Positions 1-8,163 of a stretch of 64,000 nt of DNA are shown here, one piece after another. The DNA is taken from positions 868,001-932,000 of the forward strand of contig CAVYEI010000003.1 in the NCBI GenBank assembly GCA_963767475.1, read 5' to 3'. How positions within the stretch are numbered: the first letter of the stretch is position 1; each line of letters starts with the position of its first letter. Below the pieces are notes generated by a model. The model was not told where the DNA came from. It saw nothing but the letters and a program-made list of their open reading frames with translations, and ran no database searches. A program made the translations under genes and the position numbers. The DNA comes from WHSW01 sp963767475. Lineage in GTDB: Bacteria > Actinomycetota > Thermoleophilia > Solirubrobacterales > 70-9.

Positions 1-39
1 GCGCCGCCGGCGTAGCGACGCTGCTCGCGGTGCTCGCGT

Positions 40-1110
40 GTGCTCTCGACCGCCGGACCCGCTCCGGCTAAAGGCCCGACGTCGGTCGTCCCGCGCTCGT
101 TCTACGGCGTCGTCTCGCAGACGACCCTGAGCAGCGAGGACCTCGCCCGCATGGGCCAGGGGCAGATCGGCACCCTGCGGGTGTTCGTCAACTGGGCGAC
201 GATCGACCTCACCGAAGCCCCCGACGACAACGATTGGTCGGGGCTCGACCCGATCATGGCCGACGCCGCGAAGGCCGGGATCCAGGTGGTGCCGTTCATC
301 TTCGGGACCCCGACCTGGGTGGCGCAGACGCGCGACAACCGCACCTGCGACCCGGCGTCCTGCGGCGTTTACGCGCCAAGCTCGCCGGCCGCGCTTGCCG
401 AGTGGCAGCGGTTCCTCGGCGAGGCGGTGGCGCGATACGGGCCCAACGGCGAGTTCTTCACCGACAACCCCTCGATCCCCGTGCTCCCGATCACCGTTTG
501 GCAGATCTGGAACGAGCAGAACTCGAAGACCTTCTACAAGCCGAAGCCGAGCCCGAGCGCCTACGCCGGGCTGCTCGCCGCCTCCCACGACGCGATCCTG
601 GCCAAGGATCCGACGGCGAAGATCCTGCTCGGGGGGATGTTCGGCACCCCCGGCGGTGAAGACGAGCCGAAGCTGTTCGCGTGGAATTTCCTGCGCAAGC
701 TCTACCAGGTGCCCGGGTTCGCCGATTCGTTCACCGGCGTCGCCCCGCACCCGTATTCCGCCCGCCTGATCAAGGTCAAGGAACAGGTGAAGCTGATCCG
801 CAAGGAGGTGGTCAAGGCCGGCGACGACGCGGACATGTGGATCACGGAGGTCGGCTGGTCCTCGGGCACCGGCAAGAACCCGCTCGAGCGCGGCAAGCAG
901 GGCCAGGCCAACCGCCTGCGCGACGCGATGCGCTACTTCATCAGCAAGTCGGCGGCCTACAGGATCCAGAACGTGACCTGGTTCGCGTGGCGCGACCTGG
1001 CCGGCGCGCCAATCTGTCAGTGGTGCGCAGCCGCCGGGCTGTTCAAGGCCACCAGCCTGACTCCGAAACCCGCCTGGAACGCCCTCATGGCCTTCACCGG
1101 CGGCAGCTAG
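40..1110 (+). CDS. Secreted clan GH-A glycoside hydrolase (paralog 1), 5' end shifted
   Basis: A TIM-barrel glycosidase of clan GH-A (cellulase / GH39-like); the substrate is unknown. The acid/base motif WQIWNEQNS puts the Asn-Glu pair at residues 158-159, and the nucleophile motif WITEVGWSS puts Glu at 270. The C-terminus has an ICQWC pair and ends FTGGS, as do two paralogs in this window. The GTG at the start coordinate has no ribosome binding site and leaves no signal peptide. In a different frame, bases 3-35 read AAGVATLLAVLA, a typical signal-peptide core. Dropping one base near 39 joins the two as VATLLAVLAVLSTAG. The true start is probably upstream of the window, with a 1-nt indel inside. 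The fold is confident; the start is not. Confidence 0.8.
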   Translation: MLSTAGPAPAKGPTSVVPRSFYGVVSQTTLSSEDLARMGQGQIGTLRVFVNWATIDLTEAPDDNDWSGLDPIMADAAKAGIQVVPFIFGTPTWVAQTRDNRTCDPASCGVYAPSSPAALAEWQRFLGEAVARYGPNGEFFTDNPSIPVLPITVWQIWNEQNSKTFYKPKPSPSAYAGLLAASHDAILAKDPTAKILLGGMFGTPGGEDEPKLFAWNFLRKLYQVPGFADSFTGVAPHPYSARLIKVKEQVKLIRKEVVKAGDDADMWITEVGWSSGTGKNPLERGKQGQANRLRDAMRYFISKSAAYRIQNVTWFAWRDLAGAPICQWCAAAGLFKATSLTPKPAWNALMAFTGGS

Positions 1111-1113
1111 CGT
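1108..1113 (+). promoter_or_regulatory. Putative -10 element (TAGCGT) for a leaderless GH-A gene
   Basis: TAGCGT ends 7 nt before the ATG at 1121 and overlaps the TAG stop of the upstream paralog. There is no Shine-Dalgarno between it and the ATG. Confidence 0.4.
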
Positions 1114-1120
1114 TTCGCCG

Positions 1121-2239
1121 ATGAGAGTTACGCTGGCCGCGGTGCTGGTCGCCGGCATCGTCTCGCTCGGCGCAGCGGGCTGTGGCAACAGCGGCGCCGA
1201 GGACGAGCCGACGCTCACCGTCGATGCGCCGCGCGAGTTCTTCGGCGTCGTCCCGCAGAGCCCGCCGACCGACGAGGACCTCGCCCGGATGGAGCAGGGC
1301 AACGTCGGCACGGTGCGGATGGTCGTCCCCTGGGCGGCCCTGGAGCCGGAGGAGAAGCAGATGAATCTCGACGGCCTCGACGCGATCGTGCTCAGGGCCG
1401 CCGAGGGCGAGATGCGGATCGTGCCGACGATCTTCGGCACCCCGACCTGGGTGGCCGAAGGCTTCGACGGCTTCGACTGCGACCCGGCCTGCGCGCCGTT
1501 TGCGCCGACCTCACCCGAGGCCCTCGAAGCCTGGGGCGACTTCGTCGGCGAGCTCGCGGCCCGCTACGGCAAGGACGGTGAGCTGTGGAAGGAGCATCCC
1601 GAGGTCGACCAGCTTCCCGTGAGCTCCTGGCAGATATGGAACGAGCAGAACTCGCCGACCTTCTATCAGCCGAAGGTCGACGTCGAGTCCTACGAGCGGC
1701 TACTCCAGGTCGCCTCGGAAGCGATCACGGAACGAGACCCCCAGGCTGAGGTGATCCTCGGCGGGATGTTCGGGACCCCGTTCAAGGGTGAGCCCCCGGC
1801 GCTCTCGGCGACCGACTTCCTGCGCCAGCTCTACGCGATCGACGGCGCCCGCGAGGCCTTCGACGCCGTCGCCGCGCACCCCTACGCAGCGCACGAGGAG
1901 AAGATCGAGCTTCAGGTGGAGCTGCTCCACGACGAGATCGAGGCCGCCGGCGACGGCGCCGGACTCTGGATCACCGAGGTCGGCGCCTCGTCCGACGAGG
2001 GCGCGAACGCGCTCGAGCTCGGACCGGAGGGCCAGGCCGAGCAGCTGCGGACCGCGCTCGAGTACTTCCTCGCCCAGCGCAAGGCGATGAACATCGAGGG
2101 CGTCACCTGGTACGCGTGGCGCGACACCAGCGATCCGACCCAATGCGAGTGGTGTCCGGGGGCCGGCCTGTTCGAGGAGACGTCCCTGGTCCCGAAGCCG
2201 GCCTGGGACGAGTTCGTCGCCTTCACCGGCGGCTCGTAG
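1121..2239 (+). CDS. Clan GH-A glycoside hydrolase lipoprotein (paralog 2)
   Basis: 372 aa. The first 20 residues form a signal peptide ending in a lipobox (LGAAGC, Cys21), so the enzyme is probably lipid-anchored outside the membrane. The acid/base motif WQIWNEQNS gives Asn174-Glu175, and WITEV gives the nucleophile Glu286. Two Cys pairs occur: CDPAC around 120-124, and CEWC near the C-terminus before AGLF. The protein ends FTGGS like its paralogs, which suggests recent family expansion. It lies 10 nt after paralog 1 but has its own TANNNT hexamer. The family is probably GH39/GH5-like; the substrate cannot be told from sequence. Confidence 0.85.
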   Translation: MRVTLAAVLVAGIVSLGAAGCGNSGAEDEPTLTVDAPREFFGVVPQSPPTDEDLARMEQGNVGTVRMVVPWAALEPEEKQMNLDGLDAIVLRAAEGEMRIVPTIFGTPTWVAEGFDGFDCDPACAPFAPTSPEALEAWGDFVGELAARYGKDGELWKEHPEVDQLPVSSWQIWNEQNSPTFYQPKVDVESYERLLQVASEAITERDPQAEVILGGMFGTPFKGEPPALSATDFLRQLYAIDGAREAFDAVAAHPYAAHEEKIELQVELLHDEIEAAGDGAGLWITEVGASSDEGANALELGPEGQAEQLRTALEYFLAQRKAMNIEGVTWYAWRDTSDPTQCEWCPGAGLFEETSLVPKPAWDEFVAFTGGS

Positions 2240-2261
2240 CCGCTGCCGGAACGCGCTCGGC

Positions 2262-2534
2262 TCAGCCGCCCGCCATCGCGGGCAGGATCACGACCGTGTC
2301 GGCAGCGGCGACGGCGGTGTCGAGACCGTCGAGGACGCGGACGTCCTCGTCGTTTAGGTAGACGTTGACGTAGCGGTTCAGCGCTCCGTCGCCGGCAAAG
2401 AGCTGGTCGCGGGTGTCCGGATGGGCCTCGGCGAGCGCCTCGAGCACCTCGCCGACGTTGTCGCCCTCGGCGAGCACCTCGGCCTCACCATCGGTGCGCG
2501 CGCGCAGCACCGGTGGGATCTTCACCTTCGGCAT
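2262..2534 (-). CDS. cysO: CysO/MoaD-like ubiquitin-fold sulfur carrier protein
   Basis: 90 aa beta-grasp protein ending in ILPAMAGG. The C-terminal Gly-Gly is the site adenylated and thiocarboxylated by an E1-like enzyme. The block RYVNVYLNDEDVR and the tail closely resemble mycobacterial CysO, the sulfur donor for CysM in cysteine synthesis, more than classical MoaD or ThiS. It is the second gene after the rhodanese-MoeZ gene, 34 nt downstream of its stop, so enzyme and substrate are probably co-expressed. I chose the ATG that gives the family-length protein; a longer reading adds 54 Arg/Ser-rich residues that overlap moeZ and look non-coding. No cysM or mec gene is in the window. Confidence 0.8.
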   Translation of the reverse strand: MPKVKIPPVLRARTDGEAEVLAEGDNVGEVLEALAEAHPDTRDQLFAGDGALNRYVNVYLNDEDVRVLDGLDTAVAAADTVVILPAMAGG

Positions 2535-2568
2535 CTGGGGAAACCTATCGGCGCGGGCGACTGGGCCG

Positions 2569-3732
2569 CTAGACCGCGGCCGGAGTCTCCTCGCGCGCCG
2601 GGGCGCCGCAGAAGAGCTCGTAGTCGGGGAACTTGCCCATCTCGGCCGGGTCGATCTCCGGCGCGTGCTCACCGCAGATCGGGCACTCCGGGTCACGCTT
2701 GACCTTGAGCTCGGTGAACCGGGTTCCGAGCGACTCGTAGAGCAGCAGGCGGCCGACCAGCGGCTCGCCGATCCCGGCGACCAGCTTGATCACCTCGTTG
2801 GCCTGCAGCAGCCCCATCAGCCCGGCCATCACGCCGAGGACGCCGTTGGCACCGCAGCTCGGAGCGAGCTCGGGCGGCGGCGGCACCGGGTAGAGGCAGC
2901 GATAGCAGGGGCCGTCGAAGGGAACGAAGGTCGAGATCTGCCCGTCGAAGCCGAGGATCGAGGCCGAGACCACGGGCTTTCGCAGCCGCACGGAGGCATC
3001 GTTGAGCAGATAGCGGGTGGGGAAGTTGTCGGCGCCGTCGACGATCACGTCGTAGGGCTCGATCAGCTCGAGGATGTTGGAGGCGTCGAGGCGGAGGTTG
3101 TGCTCGATCACCTCGACATCCGGGTTCAGCGCCTCGATCGTCATCTTCGCCGAGAGCGTCTTTGCGATCCCGACGCGCTCGGTGTTGTGGATCACCTGAC
3201 GCTGCAGGTTGGACTCGTCGACGACGTCGTCATCGATGATCCCGATCGTGCCGATCCCCGCGGCGGCGAGGTAGAGCGCCGTCGGCGCGCCGAGGCCGCC
3301 CGCGCCCAGCAACAGCACCTTCGCGTTCAGCATCTTCAGCTGGCCCTCGACCCCGACCTCCGGCAGCAGGGTGTGGCGCGAGTAGCGCATCCGCTGCTCC
3401 TTGCTCAGCCCCGAATCGCTCTTCGTCGGCAGGCCGGCGCCCTCCCAGGCGACGATCCCGCCCTCGACCACGGCGACGTTGTCGTAGCCGAGCTCGGCGA
3501 GCTCCTCCGCCATCTTCGAGGAGCGGTTGTCGGTGCGGCAGTGAAGCAGCAGGCGCTCGGAGCTGTCGGGGGCGACCTCGTCGAGTCGCTCGACCAGCTC
3601 CCCCTGGGGCACGTGCAGGGCTGCCTCGATGTGGGACTCGTCCCACTCGTTTTGCTCGCGGACGTCGATCAGCCTCGCGCCCCCGGCAAGCTCGCGCTGC
3701 GCGGCCTCGAGATCAAGCAGTTCGATCGACAT
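2569..3732 (-). CDS. moeZ: Adenylyltransferase/sulfurtransferase MoeZ-like, with N-terminal rhodanese domain
   Basis: 387 aa. Residues 1-105 are a rhodanese domain with active-site Cys65 in HCRTDNRS. Residues 110-387 are a ThiF/MoeB E1-like domain with nucleotide loop GAGGLGAP (143-150), SNLQRQ, VDGADNFPTR, and two zinc Cys pairs at 276/279 and 350/353. It should adenylate the C-terminal glycine of a sulfur carrier and pass on sulfur, probably for the CysO-like protein just downstream. In characterised MoeZ and MOCS3 the rhodanese domain is C-terminal, so the order here is reversed. The start is preceded by TTAGGAG at a long spacing. Confidence 0.85.
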   Translation of the reverse strand: MSIELLDLEAAQRELAGGARLIDVREQNEWDESHIEAALHVPQGELVERLDEVAPDSSERLLLHCRTDNRSSKMAEELAELGYDNVAVVEGGIVAWEGAGLPTKSDSGLSKEQRMRYSRHTLLPEVGVEGQLKMLNAKVLLLGAGGLGAPTALYLAAAGIGTIGIIDDDVVDESNLQRQVIHNTERVGIAKTLSAKMTIEALNPDVEVIEHNLRLDASNILELIEPYDVIVDGADNFPTRYLLNDASVRLRKPVVSASILGFDGQISTFVPFDGPCYRCLYPVPPPPELAPSCGANGVLGVMAGLMGLLQANEVIKLVAGIGEPLVGRLLLYESLGTRFTELKVKRDPECPICGEHAPEIDPAEMGKFPDYELFCGAPAREETPAAV

Positions 3733-3819
3733 CAGCCCTAAATCTCCTAATCCCTATCCGGAATCACAGGTTTACTTCAGAAAGTGTAGCAACGGAACGG
3801 CTATCCGCTGTGCGCCTCG

Positions 3820-4053
3820 TTACCCGCCCCCGTCGGCCGCCTGCTCGCGGCGCTCCTCGGCGGCCTCGCGGCGCTCCTCGAGCCGCTCGGTGCGCTCCTT
3901 GGCGACCTCCTCGCGGGCCTCCAGCTCGGCGACCGGTGTCTCGCCGAAGGTCGCGGTGACGATCGCGATCGTGACCGCGATCAGGACGACGGCGGCGACC
4001 AGCGCGCCGAGCCACTGGCGGGCGTTCGCACGGCCGGCGTAGCCGTCATGCAT
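3820..4053 (-). CDS. Small membrane protein with charged coiled-coil tail
   Basis: 77 aa of unknown function. A single hydrophobic segment (about residues 14-36) is followed by a Glu/Arg-rich stretch of about 30 residues that would form a coiled coil. It overlaps the end of the upstream membrane-protein gene by 8 nt, so the two are probably translationally coupled. I cannot assign a family. Confidence 0.6.
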   Translation of the reverse strand: MHDGYAGRANARQWLGALVAAVVLIAVTIAIVTATFGETPVAELEAREEVAKERTERLEERREAAEERREQAADGGG

Positions 4054-4468
4054 CGGCGAGAAACTCCACGGCGGAGGTCGCGACGGTGACCGCGAAGAGG
4101 GCGACGACCGCGACCCCGAGGTACGGCAGGGAGCCGCGCAGGGGATCGAGCCAGCGAATGACGGCGATCTTGAACCCGAGCACGACGGCGAGGATCGCCC
4201 CCGTGATCGCGTGCACTCCGCCCTCCTCCAAGTCGAAGTACGAGAGGCAGGCCAAGGAGACGAAGATCGTCACGAGGACGACCGTGCCGCCGAGCACGAG
4301 ATGCGCCCGGGAGGCGGCCATCTGCGACAGGAATGCGAGCCGTACCCGGCCCCAGCCCACGAGCATCAGCAACGCTTGGTAGACGGCCAGCACCCCCACG
4401 ACCGCCGCCAGCATCACCTTCACCTCGGCGACGTTCCCGCGAGTCAGGTCGGCGAAGAAGTCCTCCAT
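4046..4468 (-). CDS. Four-helix membrane protein, DUF6529-like
   Basis: 140 aa with four hydrophobic segments (about residues 17-37, 57-77, 86-104, 114-135) and little else. The pattern (VYQALLMLVGW, CLSYFDLE, GFKIAVIRW) resembles the actinobacterial DUF6529 family, recalled rather than checked. I started it at the ATG giving MEDFFADL. The frame is also open upstream into the glycosyltransferase, but that linking stretch is Arg/Ala/Gly-rich and does not look like protein. It overlaps the next small gene by 8 nt. Confidence 0.6.
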   Translation of the reverse strand: MEDFFADLTRGNVAEVKVMLAAVVGVLAVYQALLMLVGWGRVRLAFLSQMAASRAHLVLGGTVVLVTIFVSLACLSYFDLEEGGVHAITGAILAVVLGFKIAVIRWLDPLRGSLPYLGVAVVALFAVTVATSAVEFLADA

Positions 4469-4512
4469 TGGAGGCGCGTTACCCCCCGCAAGCCCGAACA
4501 AGCCCGCGGTGC

Positions 4513-5449
4513 TCAGCGCGGGCGCGAAGCCGGGGCGGGCGCCGGCGGCAGCTCGGGCACCGGCCGGGCCGAGAGCACCGCCTCGACCGCGGCGCGGTCG
4601 CGGTCGGTGGCCCGCCTGCAGGAAGCTCTTCGCCAGGAGCCGCAGCCGTAGGTTCACGCGCAGGGCCCACCACCCCACCGTCTCGCGCCGCGCGCCGTAG
4701 GCGCGGCGCAGCGCGGCGCGCCAGTTGAGTGTCCCGGTGGGGCGCCAACCCTCCCGCGAGCCGTAGGCCAGCGTCGACGAGCCCTGGCCGTGGTGGACGA
4801 TGCGCGTCTCCGGGTCGAACCAGCGCGGGACCCCGGCGGCCGCCGCTCGCAGCCCGAGGTCGATGTCCTCGCCGAACATGTGCAGCGCCGCGTCGAACGG
4901 CCCCAGCCGCGCCAGCAGCTCGGTTGGCCCCGCGATGCAGGCGCCGGTGAGCCAGGTGACCTCGAGCCGGCGCTCGAGCCGGTAGGGCTCGGTGCGCGCC
5001 AGCGCCCAGCCCGGCTGAATCGCGGCTGGGATCAGCGCCCGCACCCACGGCCAGGCTCCGACCTCGGGTCCGCTGGCGGAGGGCTGAACGGTGCGATCGG
5101 GGTTCAGCACCCGCGGGCCGACAAGAGCCCCGAGGCGCTGCGCTTCGGCGGCCAGGCGGTCGAGGCCGTCGTCGAGCAGCTCGGTGTCCGGATTGAGCAG
5201 CACCGTGGCCTCACCGGAGGCCTCGGCGACGCCGGCGTTGGAGGCGGCGCCGAAGCCGATGTTGCCGGGCAGGCCGATGAACCGGTGCGTGCCCTTCCAC
5301 TCCGCCGCCGCCTGCTCGGGCGAGTCGCCGGAGGCGTTGTCGACGACGATCAGCTCCTGCTCGCCGTCGAGGCAGCGGTTCATCGTCGCCACCAGGGTGC
5401 GCAGGTGGTCCGCGCACTCCCAGGTGACGACGACTACCGAATACGTGAT
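4513..5449 (-). CDS. Family 2 glycosyltransferase (rhamnosyltransferase-like), apparent frameshift
   Basis: A GT-A fold glycosyltransferase. It has VVVVTWE (first beta strand), IVVDNASGD, the donor motif LLNPDTELL, and GEDIDLGLR near the acceptor site. Two oddities. First, no ATG, GTG or TTG lies before the first strand: after the htpX stop the frame reads GPREPITYSVVVVTW, so initiation might be at the ATC at 5449, while the first ATG (5392) would remove the nucleotide-binding strand. Second, at about 4,615 the original frame turns into Arg/Pro-rich text. Removing one base in the GCGGGCC run gives a plausible tail (ATDRDRAAVEAVLSARPVP) ending at a TGA at 4513. The fold is confident; both ends are uncertain. 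Confidence 0.65.
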
Positions 5450-5464
5450 GGGTTCTCTGGGTCC

Positions 5465-6322
5465 TTAGAGGGACGGACGCATCTGGCGCAGACGCCGGAC
5501 GCGCTCCTCGATCGGCGGATGGGTCGAGAACAGGCCCGCGATCCCGCCGCCCTTGAACGGCTTCACGATGTACATCGACTCGGTCGCCTGATTGACGTGC
5601 ATCGGGTGCGCGGCGGCGCCCTCCTCCAGCCGCAGCAGCGCCGAGGCCAGCGACTCCGGATTGTTGGTGAACTGGGCCCCGGTCGCGTCCGCCGCGTACT
5701 CGCGCTGGCGCGAGACGGCGAGCTGGATCAGGGTCGCCGCGAGCGGCGCCAGGAGGACCATCGCCAGGCTCCCGATCAGGCCAAGCGGCGATTCGTCGTC
5801 GCCTCCGAACCAGAGGAAGAAGTAGGCCAGGTAGGTGATCATCGCGCCGATCGCCGAGGCCACCGACTGGGTGAGGATGTCGCGGTTGGCGATGTGGGCG
5901 AGCTCGTGGGCGATCACGCCGCGGAGCTCGTCCTCGGAAAGCAGCTTGGTGATCCCGGCGGTCACCGCGACCGCCGAGTGCTTCGGGCTGCGGCCGGTGG
6001 CGAACGCGTTCGGCTGCTCCGAGGGGATCATGTAGAGGCGCGGCATCGGCAGGCCGGCGCGCGTGGTCAGCTCGCGCACGATCTGGTAGATGCCGGGCGC
6101 CTCATCCTCGGAGAGCGGCTTCGCACCGGAGGCCTTGATCGCGATCTTGTCGCTGAAGAAGAAGGCGACGAAGTTCATCAGCAGCGCGATCCCGAGGAAG
6201 ACGGTGGCAATCCCGATGCCGCCGATCGCGTAACCGATCGCGACCAGCAGACCACCGAGGGTGGCCATCAGGATCGTCGTCCGCAGCGCGGCGGAGAAGT
6301 TGGACTTGCGGGTCGTTGTCAT
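5465..6322 (-). CDS. htpX: Zinc metalloprotease HtpX homolog (M48B)
   Basis: 285 aa membrane-bound metallopeptidase of the HtpX family, which clears misfolded membrane proteins. The zinc motif HELAH is at residues 139-143, followed by NRD; the third ligand Glu lies in REYAADATGA (about 209). Two N-terminal and two central hydrophobic segments frame the cytosolic catalytic domain, and the length matches E. coli HtpX (about 290). The ATG is preceded by AAGGAG. It is the first gene of a minus-strand run continuing into the glycosyltransferase. Confidence 0.92.
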   Translation of the reverse strand: MTTTRKSNFSAALRTTILMATLGGLLVAIGYAIGGIGIATVFLGIALLMNFVAFFFSDKIAIKASGAKPLSEDEAPGIYQIVRELTTRAGLPMPRLYMIPSEQPNAFATGRSPKHSAVAVTAGITKLLSEDELRGVIAHELAHIANRDILTQSVASAIGAMITYLAYFFLWFGGDDESPLGLIGSLAMVLLAPLAATLIQLAVSRQREYAADATGAQFTNNPESLASALLRLEEGAAAHPMHVNQATESMYIVKPFKGGGIAGLFSTHPPIEERVRRLRQMRPSL

Positions 6323-6402
6323 CGCGAGGGGTACTCCTTGATGCCTGCCCGACTCTCACGACGCAGGCGGCCGGGCTTGAACCTGCACTGGACATTCTGA
6401 CG

Positions 6403-6441
6403 ATGCCCGCACGCGGGCATATAGGGGCCAGCCCCTATTTT
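6403..6441. terminator. Tandem GC-rich hairpins with a T tract
   Basis: Two adjacent perfect 8-bp hairpins with 2-nt loops: ATGCCCGC/GCGGGCAT (6403-6420) and ATAGGGGC/GCCCCTAT (6421-6438), the second followed by TTTT. They lie between the divergent htpX and histidine kinase genes, where no terminator is needed for those two. They could terminate an unseen transcript, insulate the promoters or form a leader structure. Both loops are tighter than usual for RNA, so a DNA cruciform or protein site is an alternative. Confidence 0.4.
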
Positions 6442-6509
6442 CGCCTGGGGGGAGCCCCGCATTCGATCCGGGGGGTTCGACGCCGCGCTTGCGCGGATAC
6501 TTAGACCGG

Positions 6510-7506
6510 ATGCGTCGCCCCGCCCTCCTCACCCAGGTCCTGCTGGTCAACCTGCTGCTGATCGTCGCCGCCGTGGTCACCGCGGCGATCGCCGCCAGTC
6601 CGGGCACGGAGCTGCAGACACCGCAGGCGGCACTCGTGCTCGGGCTCGCCGTCTCGCTCTCGATCGTCTTCAACGTGCTCCTGATCCAACGCCGCTTCCA
6701 ACCGCTGGAGGAGCTCGTCGACCAGATGGAGCGCGCCGACCTCTCCCGCCCCGGCGCCAACCTGAGCGCCGGCGCCGACCCCCGCCACCCGGAGGAGGTG
6801 GCGCGTCTGCACCATGCGTTCGCTCGCATGCTCGAACGGCTCGAGGCCGAGCGCCGGCGCGCCTCGAGCGCCGCGCTGGCCGCCCAGGAGGAGGAGCGCA
6901 CCAGGGTCGCCCGCGACCTCCACGACGAGGTCAACCAGTCGCTGACCGGCCTGCTGCTGCGGCTCGAGGCCGCGCGCGAGAAGGCGCCGCCCGAGCTCGC
7001 GCTCGAGCTCGCTGAGATCCGCCGAGTCGCCAACCAGGCGATGGAGGAGCTGCTGACGCTGGCACGCCAGCTGCGCCCGACGGCGCTCGACGATCTCGGG
7101 CTCGAAGCGGCGCTGGCGGGAAATGTGCGCGAGGTCGCCAACCAGGGCGTCGTCCGGGCGAGCTTCGATGCCGACGGCCAGTTCCGCGGGCTGGCGAAGG
7201 ACGCGCAGCTGGTCGTCTACCGCGTCGCCCAGGAGGCGCTCTCGAACGCGGTCCGCCACTCGGAGCGCCGACCAGGTCCACGTCAGCCTGCGTCGCGAAG
7301 GCGACCGGGTCGAGCTCAGCGTCGCCGACGACGGCCGCGGTTTCACCTTCGATCAGACCAATCGGGGGCTCGGGATCGGCGGTATGCGCGAGCGCGCGCT
7401 GCTGGTCGGCGGCGAGTTCCAGATCGAGTCGCGACCGGGGATCGGCACAAGGGTTCGCCTGCTCGTGCCGATAGAGACAACTGATGACGCTTCAAACGAG
7501 GGATGA
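6510..7506 (+). CDS. NarL-type sensor histidine kinase, apparent 1-nt frameshift
   Basis: A membrane sensor kinase of the HisKA_3 (DegS/NarX) class. Two hydrophobic helices (about 8-29 and 38-60) flank a very short extracytoplasmic loop; then come a HAMP-like segment and the phosphoacceptor motif ARDLHDE (His138). The ATPase domain is split: VYRVAQEALSNAVRHSE is in the first frame, while ADQVHVSLRREG, the G1 box SVADDGRGF and GIGGMRERA are in another. One extra C near 7,265 explains the break. Unrepaired, the protein ends in about 60 Arg-rich residues and lacks the ATP-binding glycine boxes. It is paired with the response regulator that follows. Confidence 0.75.
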
Positions 7507-7510
7507 CCAC

Positions 7511-8140
7511 GTGCGGGTATTGATCGCCGACGACCATGGGATCGTTCGTTCAGGGCTGCGGATGCTGCTCGAGCAGCAGGAGGACATCGAGGTGATCGCC
7601 GAGGCCTCCGACGGCGCCGAGGCTCGCGACATCGCGATCCGCGAGCGCCCCGACCTGGCGATCCTCGACGTCAAGATGCCGAAGCTGACCGGCCTCCAGG
7701 CGACCCGCGAGATCCGCGAGCAGGCGCCGGACGTCGCCGTCCTCATCCTCTCCATGTACGACGACGAGCGCTATCTGTTCGAGGCGCTGAAGGCCGGCGC
7801 CTCGGGCTACGTGCTCAAGACCCAGGCCGACGTCGACCTGCTCGGCGCCGTGCGAGCCGTCGAGCGCGGCGAACCCTTCCTCACCCCCGACGCCCAGCGG
7901 GCCCTGATCAAGGACGTGCTCGGCCAGGGCGCCGGGCGCACCGACGAGCTCACCCCGCGCGAGCAGGAGGTCGTGAAGCTGGTCGCCGAGGCGCATACGA
8001 ACAAGGAGATCGCCGAGATCCTGCACCTGTCGGAGAAGACGGTCGAGAACCATCGCTCGAACGCGATGCGAAAGCTCGGCATGCGCGATCGCGTCGAGCT
8101 TGTCCGCTATGCGATCCGCCGCGGCCTGATCGAAGCCTAG
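7511..8140 (+). CDS. NarL/FixJ-family response regulator
   Basis: 209 aa. An N-terminal receiver domain with phosphoacceptor Asp53 (AILDVKMP), acidic pair DD at 7-8, and Lys in GYVLKTQ near 101. The C-terminal LuxR/NarL helix-turn-helix (about 144-205) contains LTPREQEVVKLVAEAHTNKE and SEKTVENHRSNAM. I chose the GTG because CGAGGG lies 7 nt upstream and the protein then starts exactly at the receiver; an ATG at 7484 would overlap the kinase. It is the cognate partner of the upstream kinase; the target genes are unknown. Confidence 0.9.
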   Translation: MRVLIADDHGIVRSGLRMLLEQQEDIEVIAEASDGAEARDIAIRERPDLAILDVKMPKLTGLQATREIREQAPDVAVLILSMYDDERYLFEALKAGASGYVLKTQADVDLLGAVRAVERGEPFLTPDAQRALIKDVLGQGAGRTDELTPREQEVVKLVAEAHTNKEIAEILHLSEKTVENHRSNAMRKLGMRDRVELVRYAIRRGLIEA

Positions 8141-8163
8141 CCGCCCTAAGATGCGCGGCTGCT

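Noticed and set aside
2262..2696. A 144-aa version of the CysO-like protein
   Set aside because: The extra N-terminal 54 residues overlap moeZ in another frame and are low-complexity Arg/Ser; the inner ATG gives the family length.
4046..5392. A single 448-aa fusion of glycosyltransferase and membrane protein
   Set aside because: The linking 50 residues are Arg/Ala/Gly-rich noise, and another frame gives a natural glycosyltransferase C-terminus with stop at 4513; I split it into two genes.
6360..6500. A tRNA or tmRNA in the htpX/kinase gap (GGTTCGAC-like stretch)
   Set aside because: No acceptor or anticodon stem can be drawn around the GGTTCGA; only the two tandem hairpins are convincing.
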